In this document: piece by piece, positions 47,841-57,930 of the stretch
How the letters are laid out: every line of letters begins with the position of its first letter
Numbering within the stretch: the first letter of the stretch is position 1
From: Tubiluchus corallicola
Taxonomy: Eukaryota; Priapulida; Priapulimorpha; Priapulimorphida; Tubiluchidae
DNA length: 64,000 nucleotides
Reading direction: 5' to 3'
Assembly (NCBI GenBank): GCA_030141605.1
Contig: JAQGDQ010000227.1
Coordinates: 224,001-288,000, forward strand
Made by a program: the position numbers and the translations under genes
The notes under the pieces: model-generated
The model's input: the letters and a program-made list of their open reading frames with translations, nothing else
What the model was told of the DNA's origin: nothing
Database searches by the model: none

Positions 47841-49373
47841 TCTCCTTTCTTTTGAACAAAAAACAAAATAAAAGTAAACAATAACATGTCATTGTTAACA
47901 ACAATAGTAAACAACCTTAAAGTTAACGAAACAGTAAAATTGACTTTGCCACTTTTCTTATCTATGTAGTTTCAGCACACAAATTTTAACTGTTTTTGAC
48001 TATTGGAACCTTTACAAAATTCAAATTGAACGTTGAACTTTAAATTACAAAATGACTTTCATTACAGTTAAAAATGAATTAAGTTCTACTTCTATCCTCT
48101 TTCTTTTGCAAAATATGTAGAGTAGGAATAGAATAGAATAGAATCACTTAGGAAAAACTAACAAAATTTTAATAAATGAGTCAGTAAACAAAGACATTAT
48201 AAATTCGACTAAAGCACATTTATTATACAAACACACAGCTGTTCTACATTTTTCAAATGATCTGTAACTTAACAACGGATTCTTGTTAGCATCAGATCTA
48301 ATCTTAAAATATTCCAAGTGACAAAATAGAATAGAATTGTATTTGTGATAATAGTTAATACAAGAAAATATCTTATTGTTGCATAATTGTTTATCCTAAA
48401 CCAAAAAAGAAACAAATAAAGAAATAATAAGAAACAAACTACACAGAAAATTTAAAGCAAATGTGCTATTGTCTGACATACTGAAACTTACATTATGAAA
48501 ATGAAGCTGTTGTAATGGAAAATACAATACTAAAAAGTACCGAAAGTAATACATACTACCAATATTCTGTAGCACTAAATAAACTGAAACCTTTACTAGT
48601 CTAGACTATTTAAATTTCCTACCACTTATTCTATTTACGCATCAAGTTACTAAACACAATTCAAGTTACTTGACTAAATATAATTGTTACTTACATCAAC
48701 GCCCCGGTCTTGAGACGAACAAGTTAAGGTTCAGGTACACTGACAGTAGAAAATGAAATAATTAGCAAAAAAAACCAATGTTATTGCATTGTCACACCTC
48801 GCTATAACGCCCCTTTCAGAATGCCAGACTTGCTATAATGCCAACTTTTTTGTAGTTCCAAAGTGTATATAGAGGCTGTATATAGAGGTGTAACTGCTTT
48901 CGCTTAATGGCCATTTAACAAAACAGTGCAGAGCACCCGAAACACTGCGAGTTTGTATAATAAATGAAATTTTATTTCGCCCACTAAATATCCTGTCTCA
49001 TCGTGAAAACTCACCTTTTGAAGTGCAAGTGTGTGTGAAGAAAATAAGTTGAAATAAGAGTTCGAAAGTTGTAATTCTCTTGGTAATCGGTGCACAAACG
49101 TTTCGAGATACGATGAAAAATGAATGGTGTCAAATTTTGAACATTTTGCAACATTTTTTATGCAAAACAAGAACAAAATTTGTCAGCAGTGACACCAAGG
49201 TATCAAATAATATTAAATCTTATATCGTCAGCATCTGATTGCTCTCAAGTAGTCTAATAAAGATTTTTATGTCTGCTCAAAATTTTATCCCAAACATGCA
49301 TTTTTTTGTTGTCAGCAATTTTATTTTATTTAATGTAATTCTTTTTATAACATTTTTTGTCTGATTTCAAAGT
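47841..49373. other. No gene recognised; short repeats and a pogo-like end
   Basis: AT-rich. GAATA-type pentamer repeats lie near 48126-48145. ACACCTCGCTATAACGCCCC at about 48792 resembles the end of a Tigger/pogo-like element, with a weaker echo (GACTTGCTATAATGCC) at 48827. No complete element was delimited. A 90-codon minus frame (48904-49176) is unassigned. Confidence 0.4.
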
Positions 49374-49655
49374 TTGCGAATTGGTGATGCTGAAAACGAC
49401 GATGACGATGACAGCATTAACAGCAACAACAACAGCAACAACAAAAACAACAACAGCAGCAACAAAAACAAAAACAATAAGAACAACGTGAACAATGATA
49501 ACAGCAACAAAAACGATGATAGTGATAACAATGATGTGATGATAATGGTGGCAATTTCATATCTCAACGACGATAACAAAGATGATAACGATAAGGACAG
49601 CAACTTTGAAAACTGTGGTGATGATGCTGATGATGATGACACCATCACTTTTTAA
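49374..49655 (+). repeat. Trinucleotide-rich low-complexity region (AAC/GAT)
   Basis: Runs of AAC, AGC, GAC and GAT triplets form a 93-codon open frame on the plus strand rich in Asn and Asp (DAENDDDDDSINSNNNSNNK). The opposite strand also has a 93-codon frame. Open frames on both strands are expected from triplet repeats, so I treat it as simple sequence. A disordered-protein exon cannot be excluded. Confidence 0.7.
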
Positions 49656-49875
49656 AGAGGTCTCATTGGATTTTTACAGCAACGCACTAATCCCTCAAAC
49701 ATATAATTTATGTAAGAGAAATTCTCATCTGCTTTTCTGATCATTGTTTGAGTTAATTTTATGCCTTTTCAATATAATGGGTTTTATTTGTTTGTTTATC
49801 AACATAGTTGACCAGAACAAAATTAGAAATAAAAATTAAAAGACAGTTAACTGAAATAACAATAACAAATACACG

Positions 49876-50214
49876 CATATCTCGGTTTACCGGACCTTGC
49901 TTTTACGGATATCGGACAAAATCTGGACCGTTAAGAGCCCCGCGTACTACGGACACAGACTGTTGTTTCGCGAGCTGACCGCTAGATGACAGCTCGTCAT
50001 TTTGTTTCCATCATTACATCAGTGCAACCAAGCAGTGCGTAACAACTTGTATGTCAGGAGCACCCCGTACTAGACGTTTTTGAGACAATTAGGTGTTTAA
50101 TTCTACATGACTGTGAGGCTAATACACAGCACCTACTATATTGTATTGGTGAATGCGGACAATTGCAAATTCGGACCAACGTCTCCCTGCTTTTGTCCGG
50201 CAAACTGAGATATG
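49876..50214. mobile_element. Pogo/Tigger-like MITE, about 340 bp
   Basis: The left end CATATCTCGGTTTACCGGAC (49876) and the complement of the right end (CATATCTCAGTTTGCCGGAC, from 50214) are inverted repeats with 18 of 20 identical positions. The 'TCTCGGTTTACCGGAC' phrase is typical of pogo/Tigger-related elements. It has no transposase. A relative in the opposite orientation lies at about 61948-62075. The extreme ends (CAG and a TA target duplication) are not clear. Confidence 0.75.
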
Positions 50215-52257
50215 AATATATTTCTATTTGGATTCTCTTGTTAACGTGTTTTCGTGTACATTAAACTATCTATAACTCGAATTCCTGCATATCTCGGTCA
50301 AATCTCGTGGAACGGATTTTCTCTTTCGTTTTACCTTTTAACAAACATCGTGTAACTTGAAATATGTAACTCAAATTATCTCGTAATTTGAACCGAATCC
50401 CCGGTACAATTCTTAAGATCTGAGTGAAATTACATCACTTCGTTCCGAACAGCTTCCCAAACAAAATTCCTGCATGAAAGTGCGCCATGTTATGATTTTA
50501 ACTGCTAGTTTCAGCAAAATGCTAAGATTTCTTGTATTAAACTATCAAATGACGTTATTGTTCATGATAAGTGAGTTAATGGCATGAGGCAGATAATACA
50601 GCTCACTAATTGTCCACTCTTGCTCCTAATTACAGCTGGAATAATAAAAAAGTGGAAAATTTGAAAACACATTTTAAAAAATCAACTGATCATTGATGAA
50701 AACCACTACGAAGTCTAAATTTTCCCGTTTGTAATTTTGTGTAATTTGTATCTTTTATGCTTTTTCTACAGTACTTTATTGTGTGGCTTGAACACCTAAA
50801 AGAAAGAAATTAATTAACTGGCTAATTAGTGCCACTTACCCTCTAATAATACAATCTAATCTATAAGCTAATTATTGTAATTAGCTTTTAATACACGTGA
50901 AAACATTTCAGCAGGTATCACTCAATTATTATCACCAAAATAAAATAAAGTAAAATAAAAAAATAGACAGGTATATAGAATCACTAATTAATGTCAATGA
51001 TTTTGTTACTATTAATATTCAATATTATTATTAATGTTACAAAAACAACTGATCATTGATGAAAACCACTACGAAGTCTATATTTTTTGGTTCATAATTT
51101 TCTTTTTTTGGCTTCTTCATAATTATGAACTCGAGAAGTGAAAGGAAGCAAAAGAAAAGACCATAGCAAGGATATCAAAGGGTTAATGCTAATGCGTGTA
51201 TCAAAGAATAACAAGTTTCCACATGTTTTCCACTCAAAACCCAGCAAATGCTGTCAAATTCTGAAACATCTAACTCAACTATGGTCACCAAGTTCAGTCC
51301 TGATTTGGCCTTAATATTTTTAGTATTTGTTGCTTCTGCATTGGTTTTCAATGTCCTATCTTCATGAAACTATAATATAACATAACATAACATAACATAA
51401 CATTCTCAGATGGCTTATATATATATCTTCATTATTCTAAAGACCATGTTATAAGTGCAGCAAAGTTTGTTCAAAATATTCGTCCATTAGCTCTCTGTTT
51501 GGAACATTTTTTTCAATTTTTGTAACTCCATTTTGTGGAAATATTAGTTATGGAATCTATTGACCTAGCAAATAAACCCAACGCACAGAAATACTGAGGC
51601 TGTAATGCCTGGTGTGAAATAATGTCATTTTATTTATTAACAACTACATTACATTTATTTTAATCAAATATTTTTCAACTTATTTATTGTTACCAAATTA
51701 CCAACCATCCAATCTTCATCCATTTACGTTTTTACCTTACTCTTTCTCAATTCACAGCTTTTCAGATTAAAACACTGGTTTGCCAGGGATCATATACAGC
51801 AGCAGCGCGTTCCTGTGGCTCTCGGAGATTCAACTGTCTGAGATGTCTGTAGCTGGAGGGCACGATTGTCTGAAGAAATGGCTGAGGTAACCAGTGGGAG
51901 TAATCTTGCTGTGCTTTCCCTGGTCCGCTTGATTTATAAAGAGATTGGACGTGCGGATCAAGCCAAGAAGAGTGCCGGAGAGGCGAGTTTATCTGATTAT
52001 AATTCACTGTCGATTGGGCGGGAACGTGTAAATTTTATTTGAAAGGAATACGGGTGTACAGCAGTGCGTGGGTATAGTTATTTCAGTGCAGGCGAGTTAA
52101 AGTGTAATGTTACAGTAGATAATTGACTGTGTACATTGTCAAGGATATTGTTGTATTGTTTTGTTTTCCTGAAAAATATTTAATTATTAAATTATATTTT
52201 AATTATTGGTGTTTTAGAACATATATAGCATAATAGCATTGCATTTTGTTGAGCATT
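50215..52257. other. No gene recognised; local 35-bp duplication
   Basis: AT-rich. At 50276-50410 sequence such as GCATATCTCGGTCAAATCTC and CGTGTAACTTGAAATATGTA looks like another decayed Tigger-like piece. The segment starting CAACTGATCATTGATGAAAA is present identically for 35 bp at 50683 and 51046. ATAAC pentamers lie at 51375-51400. The 81-codon minus frame at 51762-52007 is unassigned. Confidence 0.4.
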
Positions 52258-53411
52258 ACATAGTTTACTTGTACTGTTTGCGACGATTTCAATGCGTTAC
52301 GTAGTTTACTTGTACTGTTTGCGACGATTTCAATGCGTTACGTAGTTTACTTGTACTGTTTGCGACGATTTCAATGCGTTACGTAGTTTACTTGTACTGC
52401 TTGCGACAATTTCAATGCTTTACGTAGTTTACTTGTACTGTTTGCGACGATTTCAATGCTTTACGTAGTTTACTTGTACTGTTTGCGACGATTTCAATGC
52501 TTTACGTAGTTTACTTGTACTGCTTGCGACGATTTCAATGCTTTACGTAGTTTACTTGTACTGTTTGCGACGATTTCAATGCCTTACGTAGTTTACTTGT
52601 ACTGCTTGCGACGATTTCAATGCGTTACGTAGTTTACTTGTACTGTTTGCGACGATTTCAATGCTTTACGTAGTTTACTTGTACTGTTTGCGACGATTTC
52701 AATGCGTTACGTAGTTTACTTGTACTGTTTGCGACGATTTCAATGCTTTCAGTAGTTTACTTGTACTGTTTGCGACGATTTCAATGCCTTACGTAGTTTA
52801 CTTGTACTGTTTGCGACGATTTCAAGACTTACGTAGTTTACTTGTACTGTTTGCGACGATTTCAATGCCTTACGTAGTTTACTTGTACTGTTTGCGACGA
52901 TTTCAATGCTTTACGTAGTTTACTTGTACTGTTTGCGACGATTTCAATGCTTTACGTAGTTTACTTGTACTGTTTGCGACGATTTCAATGCCTTACGTAG
53001 TTTACTTGTACTGTTTGTGATGATTTCAATGCTTTACGTAGTTTACTTGTACTGTTTGCGACGATTTCAATGCGTTACGTAGTTTACTTGTACTGTTTGC
53101 GACGATTTCAATGCTTTACGTAGTTTACTTGTACTGTTTGCGACGATTTCAATGCTTTACGTAGTTTACTTGTACTGTTTGCGACGATTTCAATGCTTTA
53201 CATAGTTTAAATGTACTGTTTGCGACGATTTCAATGCTTTACGTAGTTTACTTGTACTGTTTGCGACGATTTCAATGCGTTACGTAGTTTACTTGTACTA
53301 TTTGCGACGATTTCAATGCCTTACGTAGTTTACTTGTACTGTTTGCGACGATTTCAATGCCTTACGTAGTTTACTTGTACTGTTTGCGACGATTTCAATG
53401 CGTTACGTAGC
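52258..53411. repeat. Minisatellite, 41-bp unit, about 28 copies
   Basis: Tandem unit GTTTACTTGTACTGTTTGCG followed by ACGATTTCAATGCTTTACGTA. The only frequent variation is one position (GCTTT, GCGTT or GCCTT). One or two copies have larger changes, for example near 52825 and 53205. It ends about 830 bp upstream of the mir-100 hairpin. Confidence 0.96.
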
Positions 53412-53998
53412 CGAAAATTTACCGCTTTTTACCAGGTTTACTCACCTATATAGGAAAACTAAAGTCAGTTTGATTTAACCATCTCTATCTCTAATTTTAG
53501 GTTTGTCTTTTTCATACTGAATAAAAAACTTCAGTTCTCTATACTACGTTGGTGATGTTGCTGAGGTGAGCATGTTTAAACTCCACTTTCTCCCGGACTC
53601 TTCCAGTCAAATTGTTAAGCTGTGTTCGATGGTGAGTTATTTGAGTAACTTCAAGACGGCCGTCGATGGTAGAAATGAACGTCTGTTCATCATCGAGTTA
53701 ATTTCGAAGATTAATGTTTAAACGATTTCATGACAAGTTCTCAAGTTTGGCATCATTTATTAGTCTCCACGCTCAGATAAAGTTGCCAAGTTTCGGGCGG
53801 CGCTGTAATCGGATTAGAATCTTGTTTATAAATAATTGTTATTTGATCTAACCCATATTTTTGATGTTTTTATTTAGAAAATGAGTGTCTGTTCTATGTG
53901 TGTTACACCTTGTGTTATACCAAACTCATTTTAACAATCCTGTGCTTCAGTTCAGTAGTGTGGTGAGTTTTGAACGTTCCAGTTTGAAAGTTTAATAT
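53412..53998. other. No separate gene; upstream flank of the microRNA cluster
   Basis: Unique sequence, presumably part of the microRNA primary transcript. No additional hairpin of microRNA quality was recognised by eye. Confidence 0.4.
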
Positions 53999-54190
53999 CC
54001 TCTGTTGGTTCATTTGAGTGCTGACCTCTGTTGTTTTGTTAAAGTGCTGACCTCTGTTGGTTAATTTAAGTGCTGACCTCTGTTTGTTCATTTAAGTGCT
54101 GACCTCTGTTGGGTCATTTGAGTGCTGACCTCTTTTGGTTAATTTAAGTGCTGACCTCTGTTGGTTAATTCAAGTGTGGACCTCTGTTGG
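53999..54190. repeat. Minisatellite, 26-bp unit, about 7 copies
   Basis: Tandem unit CTCTGTTGGTTAATTTAAGT followed by GCTGAC, with TTCATTTGAG and TTTTGTTAAAG variants. It ends about 65 bp before the mature mir-100. Confidence 0.92.
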
Positions 54191-54240
54191 TTTAATTAAA
54201 TGGTGATTTTGTGTCAGTTTTTATGATTCATTTATAACAG

Positions 54241-54326
54241 TCTCCTGGTCACTGTAACCCGTAGATCCGAACTTGTGCTGCCACTAGATCACGAGTTCTC
54301 TTCTACAGGTATCAGTTGCTGGATTG
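54241..54326 (+). ncRNA. mir-100: mir-100 microRNA precursor
   Basis: The mature 5p product, 22 nt at 54256-54277, begins AACCCGTAGATCCGAACTTG and is identical to the canonical bilaterian miR-100, seed ACCCGTA. The 3' arm (about 54290-54312, CACGAGTTCTCTTCTACAGG) pairs with it: GAACTTGTG with CACGAGTTC and GTAG with CTAC, around a loop of about 12 nt. The lower stem continues, TCCTGGTC against its partner near 54315-54326. miR-100 belongs to the mir-10/99/100 family. In insects it is co-transcribed with let-7 and mir-125. It is followed 271 bp later by mature let-7 on the same strand. The 90-codon open frame beginning in the hairpin is incidental. Confidence 0.97.
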
Positions 54327-54537
54327 TCACATCAACATTCATGCAAGTGCCGCCATTTATCAGAAGAAAATGTGTAGGTTCTCAGAGTGTGAGTTCCTGT
54401 GTGTTAATGTCACATTGTTCTAACATGCCAGGTCGTCTCGTTCCGTTAAAACCGATTCCCCATGCCATTTGTCTCTGTGGGAGAGTTACCAGTGCTGACA
54501 CCTATTGGAAGAAACCGGTATCTTCAGTGATGTTGCG

Positions 54538-54630
54538 TGTATCCTGAGTGAGGTAGTAGGTTGTATAGTTAAGAATTACATCTAAATTTAGGAGAACTGT
54601 ACAACTTGCTAACTTTCCTGGGATCATGCT
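54538..54630 (+). ncRNA. let-7: let-7 microRNA precursor
   Basis: The mature 5p product at 54549-54570 begins TGAGGTAGTAGGTTGTATAG and is identical to canonical let-7, seed GAGGTAG. The 3' arm at 54597-54618 begins CTGTACAACTTGCTAAC and pairs along the stem. The loop holds GGAG at 54591-54594, immediately before the 3' arm, the motif bound by the zinc knuckles of LIN28 in known pre-let-7 loops. let-7 is the conserved late-development temporal regulator of bilaterians; targets include lin-41/Trim71-type mRNAs in model animals. It lies between mir-100 and mir-125, as in the fly let-7 complex. Confidence 0.98.
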
Positions 54631-55039
54631 GTTTCGTCTCACCTGCCCATCTAGGAAAAGAAGCATATTATGTTTCGATAATTGTGGCAACACTGCTCGA
54701 CGTAAGTGCCAAATTCTTGAGAAATACTGAGAGTTGTCTGTAGAGAAACATGACATGATTCGGCGTCCTTGCCGAAACAAACCTGTTATTATAATTATTG
54801 CATTTTACATTTTAAATTAAAAATAAACGCGTTTGTATGACTGCGGTAGGTGAATGTATGAATGCACAAAAAATTTATAAAAAATCCCGGGCGAGTGCGA
54901 GATTAAAAAATACCCGGGTGATTAGTTGTTTAGGTGTTAAAAAAACTTTTTTATAAGAAGTTCACTGCCCACCTCTTTAAAGATCTGCAACCTTGTTTAA
55001 AAGTAAAAAATGTATCTCCACAAATGTATGTTGCAAAAT
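54631..55039. other. Spacer within the microRNA cluster
   Basis: AT-rich sequence after the let-7 hairpin, with no further hairpin of microRNA quality seen. AATTAAAAATAAACG at about 54817 is a weak poly(A)-signal candidate (AATAAA); use of it would cut mir-125 off the transcript. Confidence 0.4.
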
Positions 55040-55745
55040 TCTATATGTGGCTCCATCTATCGACTGTGTTTTAATTTAACTGTGGATTTTTACAACTGTT
55101 TTTTGAAAACAAACTTTTACACGATAACCTTTCCAATAGTTAATGTATGGGTGACACTTGTGAAAATGAGTGTGTGGCTCCATCTATCAAGTGTGTTGCA
55201 ATTCACTTGTGGATTTTTCAGCTAGTTCTCTTTTTGTTTGAAAATCTTGTATGCTATAACGTTTCCAATAGTTAATGTGTGAGCGACATTTGTGAAGATC
55301 AGTATGTGGTGCCATCTATCAACTGTGTTGCAATTCACCTGTGTATTTTTAGCTAGCTCTTACATTTTTTTGTAAAACAAAACTACTTGAATATTATCAA
55401 CTTTCCAGTAGTTATGCATAATATGTGCTTGACACTTGTGAAGTTCAGCATGTGGCTCCATCTATTAATCATGTTATAATTTATGTTTTAATGTTTTCAG
55501 CTACCGTCTACGACTTTTGGGAAAGCATTACAAAAACAACTTGCATACTTGAAGCTCTTAAGCAGTGATGTATTTGAAGGCTTAGCATACTGCTTCATCT
55601 ACTGATCGTGTTATAATTCACTCGTATTTGCAATCCTGGCCAAAGCAATACAAAAGTCATTTATTGACTTCAAGCCTTTGAATGGGTGACTTTTGCAAAG
55701 TTCAGCAGGTAGCTCCATCTGTTAGTTGTATTATAATTCATTTTG
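55040..55745. repeat. Degenerate tandem repeat, about 125-145 bp unit, 5-6 copies, between let-7 and mir-125
   Basis: The core phrase GTGGCTCCATCTATCAACTG and the following TTGCAATTCAC or ATAATTCA recur near 55046, 55173, 55307, 55451, 55592 and 55711. Each copy also has relatives of CCTTTCCAATAGTTAATG and TGACACTTGTGAAA. Divergence rises towards the right. This array has lengthened the distance between let-7 and mir-125. Confidence 0.85.
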
Positions 55746-56076
55746 TCCGGCAGCAGTTAGAACAAACACAAACACTAACACTAAACACTAAACAATAGCA
55801 AGAGATTATTTTTGCAGGAAAACGTAAGCCATGTTTCAGATATGTTGGTATGTCCTCAAGGCAAATTTAGCTGAAATAAATTTAAAATAATGTAAGCATT
55901 TAAACAGAATGTACCAAGAGCTTGTTTTATATAGTCTTCTAGTATTTCTAAAGTTAAATAGGAGCATCATTGTGATATGATCAAATATATCTAGGATAGG
56001 TGACTCTTGATGTGTGTATTACAGACATGTTTTCATGTACCGAGTTCCTGGAATGAGGAAATGGTCCTTTAACGAA

Positions 56077-56158
56077 ACCTGCTCCCCATTCCCTGAGACC
56101 CTAACTTGTGAAGAAGTGGTTCACAGGTTAAGGTTCTCCGGTATAGGGTAGTTTGGCT
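56077..56158 (+). ncRNA. mir-125: mir-125 (lin-4 family) microRNA precursor
   Basis: The mature 5p product at 56090-56111 begins TCCCTGAGACCCTAACTTGT and is identical to canonical miR-125, seed CCCTGAG, the lin-4 family. The 3' arm (about 56123-56144, ACAGGTTAAGGTTCTCCGGT) pairs with it: TAACTTGTG with TCACAGGTTA and the CCCTGAG side with CTCCGGTATAGGG. miR-125 acts with let-7 in temporal regulation in model animals. It is the third and last member of the cluster. Its 3' stem base is only a few bases from the splice-motif minisatellite that starts at about 56155. Confidence 0.97.
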
Positions 56159-57345
56159 GTCTCATCGACGCCAGTGAAACCACAGAACAGAGCTCAGCTG
56201 TTGCAGCTTTTTACAGGTAAGAGTGTGAATGTTGTCTCATCAGCTGTGATGAAACCACAGAACAGAGCTCAGCTGTTGCAGCTTTTTGCAGGTAAGAGTG
56301 TGAATCTTGTCTCATCAGCTGTGATGAAACCACAGAGCAGAACTCGGCTGTTTGCAGGTAAGAGTGTGAATCTTGTCTCGTCAGCTGTGATGAAACCACA
56401 GAACAGAACTCAGCTTTTTGCAGGTAAGAGTGAATCTTTCTTCATCAGCTGTGATGAAACCACAGAGCAGAGCTCAGTTGTTTGCAGGTAAGAGTGTGAA
56501 TCTTGTCTCGTCAGCTGTGATGAAACCACAGAACAGAGCTCAGCTGTTTGCAGGTAAGAGTGAATCTTTCTTCATCAGCTGTGTTGAAACCACAGAGCAG
56601 AGCTCAGCTGTTTGCAGGTAAGAGTGAATCTTTCTTCATCAGCTGTGTTGAAACCACAGAGCAGAGCTCAGCTGTTTGCAGGTAAGAGTGAATCTTGTCT
56701 CATCAGCTGTGTTGAAACCACAGAGCAGAGCTCAGCTGTTTGCAGGTAAGAGTGAATCTTGTCTCATCAGCTGTGATGAAACCACAGAGCAGAACTCGGC
56801 TGTTTGCAGGTAAGAGTGTGAATCTTGTCTCATCAGCTGTGATGAAATCACAGAACAGAGCTCAGCTGGTGCAGCTTTTTGCAGGTAAGAGTGTGAATCT
56901 TGTCTCGTCAGCTGTGATGAAACCACAGAACAGAACTCAGCTTTTTGCAGGTAAGAGTGAATCTTTCTTCATCAGCTGTGATGAAACCACAGAGCAGAGC
57001 TCAGTTGTTTGCAGGTAAGAGTGTGAATCTTGTCTCGTCAGCTGTGATGAAACCACAGAACAGAGCTCAGCTGTTTGCAGGTAAGAGTGAATCTTTCTTC
57101 ATCAGCTGTGTTGAAACCACAGAGCAGAGCTCAGCTGTTTGCAGGTAAGAGTGAATCTTGTCTCATCAGCTGTGTTGAAACCACAGAGCAGAGCTCAGCT
57201 GTTTGCAGGTAAGAGTGAATCTTTCTTCATCAGCTGTGTTGAAACCACAGAGCAGAGCTCAGCTGTTTGCAGGTAAGAGTGAATCTTTCTTCATCAGCTG
57301 TGTTGAAACCACAGAGCAGAGCTCATCTGATACAGCTTTTTGCAA
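56155..57345 (+). repeat. Minisatellite, 63-77 bp units, about 18 copies, each with GCAG|GTAAGAG
   Basis: Tandem unit: CAGCTGTTTGCAGGTAAGAG, TGTGAATCTTGTCTCATCAG, CTGTGATGAAACCACAGAAC, AGAGCT. Some copies insert TGTTGCAGCTTTTTGC-type sequence; others lose TG or change TTG to TTTC. Sixteen copies have GCAGGTAAG, the first has ACAGGTAAG and the last GCAAGTAAG. CAG|GTAAG joins an acceptor-like end to a near-perfect donor. A higher-order duplication is visible: 56418-56621 and 56945-57148 encode an identical 67-codon frame 527 bp apart. Open frames here are repeat artefacts. It begins right after the mir-125 hairpin. Confidence 0.95.
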
Positions 57346-57734
57346 GTAAGAAAGTGTAAATCTTTTTCAATTTATTTTTTATTTAAGCACTTTTTATAGT
57401 TTGGAGCTTTGATTACGCACTGTTCACAGCAGCAAGAAAAGTTGTAATATTGAATTCCTTTAATATTAAAATCTTAATCTTAATCTTTGGACTACCACCC
57501 ATACTCATTATGTAGTCCATTATTATATATACTCATTATTAGTTTAGTAACTGACTAACTTCAATGCTATTATTATCTCTCCACATAGCAAGTTATGCTT
57601 TATGCACGTAATAGTTTGTTATTTTCAAACTTACGAAAAATTCTATTTTTTGTATAAGTTTATGTTTTAACGGAAAGTGACAGTGTGCTGCTTTTCAGCG
57701 TAAACTTCTACAAAAAATTAGATAGCCGATTTTG
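57346..57734. other. No gene recognised
   Basis: AT-rich unique sequence. I see no hairpin or exon. Confidence 0.45.
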
Positions 57735-57930
57735 TGATAATTTTCGATGAACATTAGGCAAGCTGCAGAGGTTTGTACAGTGAATGAACGACTTTATTGC
57801 TGAAACAATGAGCATTCAAAATGCAAAATTAATGTGATTTTACTAATTACCCGAGGTGCTTCTCACACTTATTATTAAATCCTTTTTGTGAACATTGAAA
57901 TAAAGTTGTTCTTACAAGGCTTAGCCTAGC
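57735..57930 (+). mobile_element. Interspersed element, partial copy C
   Basis: Related to the 3' part of copy A (6249-6955). GTGATTTTACTAATTACCCG, TTATTATTAAATCC and GTGAACATTGAAATAA correspond to blocks at about 6861-6933 of copy A. The upstream half is too diverged to follow. Confidence 0.6.

Larger units (their letters stand above)
54241..56158 (+). other. let-7 complex: mir-100, let-7, mir-125 polycistronic cluster
   Basis: Three microRNA hairpins in one orientation and in the ancestral order. let-7 is 271 bp beyond mature mir-100, and mir-125 is about 1.5 kb beyond let-7. In Drosophila and many other invertebrates this trio is cut from a single long non-coding transcript whose promoter lies far upstream. 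The sequence alone does not show the host transcript's promoter or poly(A) site. Candidate upstream exons on this strand are at 40560 and 47529, and more doubtfully at 14851-28363. The let-7 to mir-125 interval is filled by a degenerate tandem repeat (55040-55745). Confidence 0.9.

Noticed and set aside
49374-49655. Asn/Asp-rich 93-codon frame
   Set aside because: The opposite strand is equally open, as expected from triplet repeats; listed as low-complexity sequence.
52258-53411. Regular 41-bp array considered as a satellite or centromeric repeat
   Set aside because: Only about 28 copies, bounded by unique sequence on both sides; a local minisatellite.
56153-57148. Several SSAVMKPQ-type frames considered as a repeat protein or CRISPR-like array
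   Set aside because: Units are contiguous without unique spacers and carry splice-like motifs; this is a eukaryotic minisatellite, not CRISPR.
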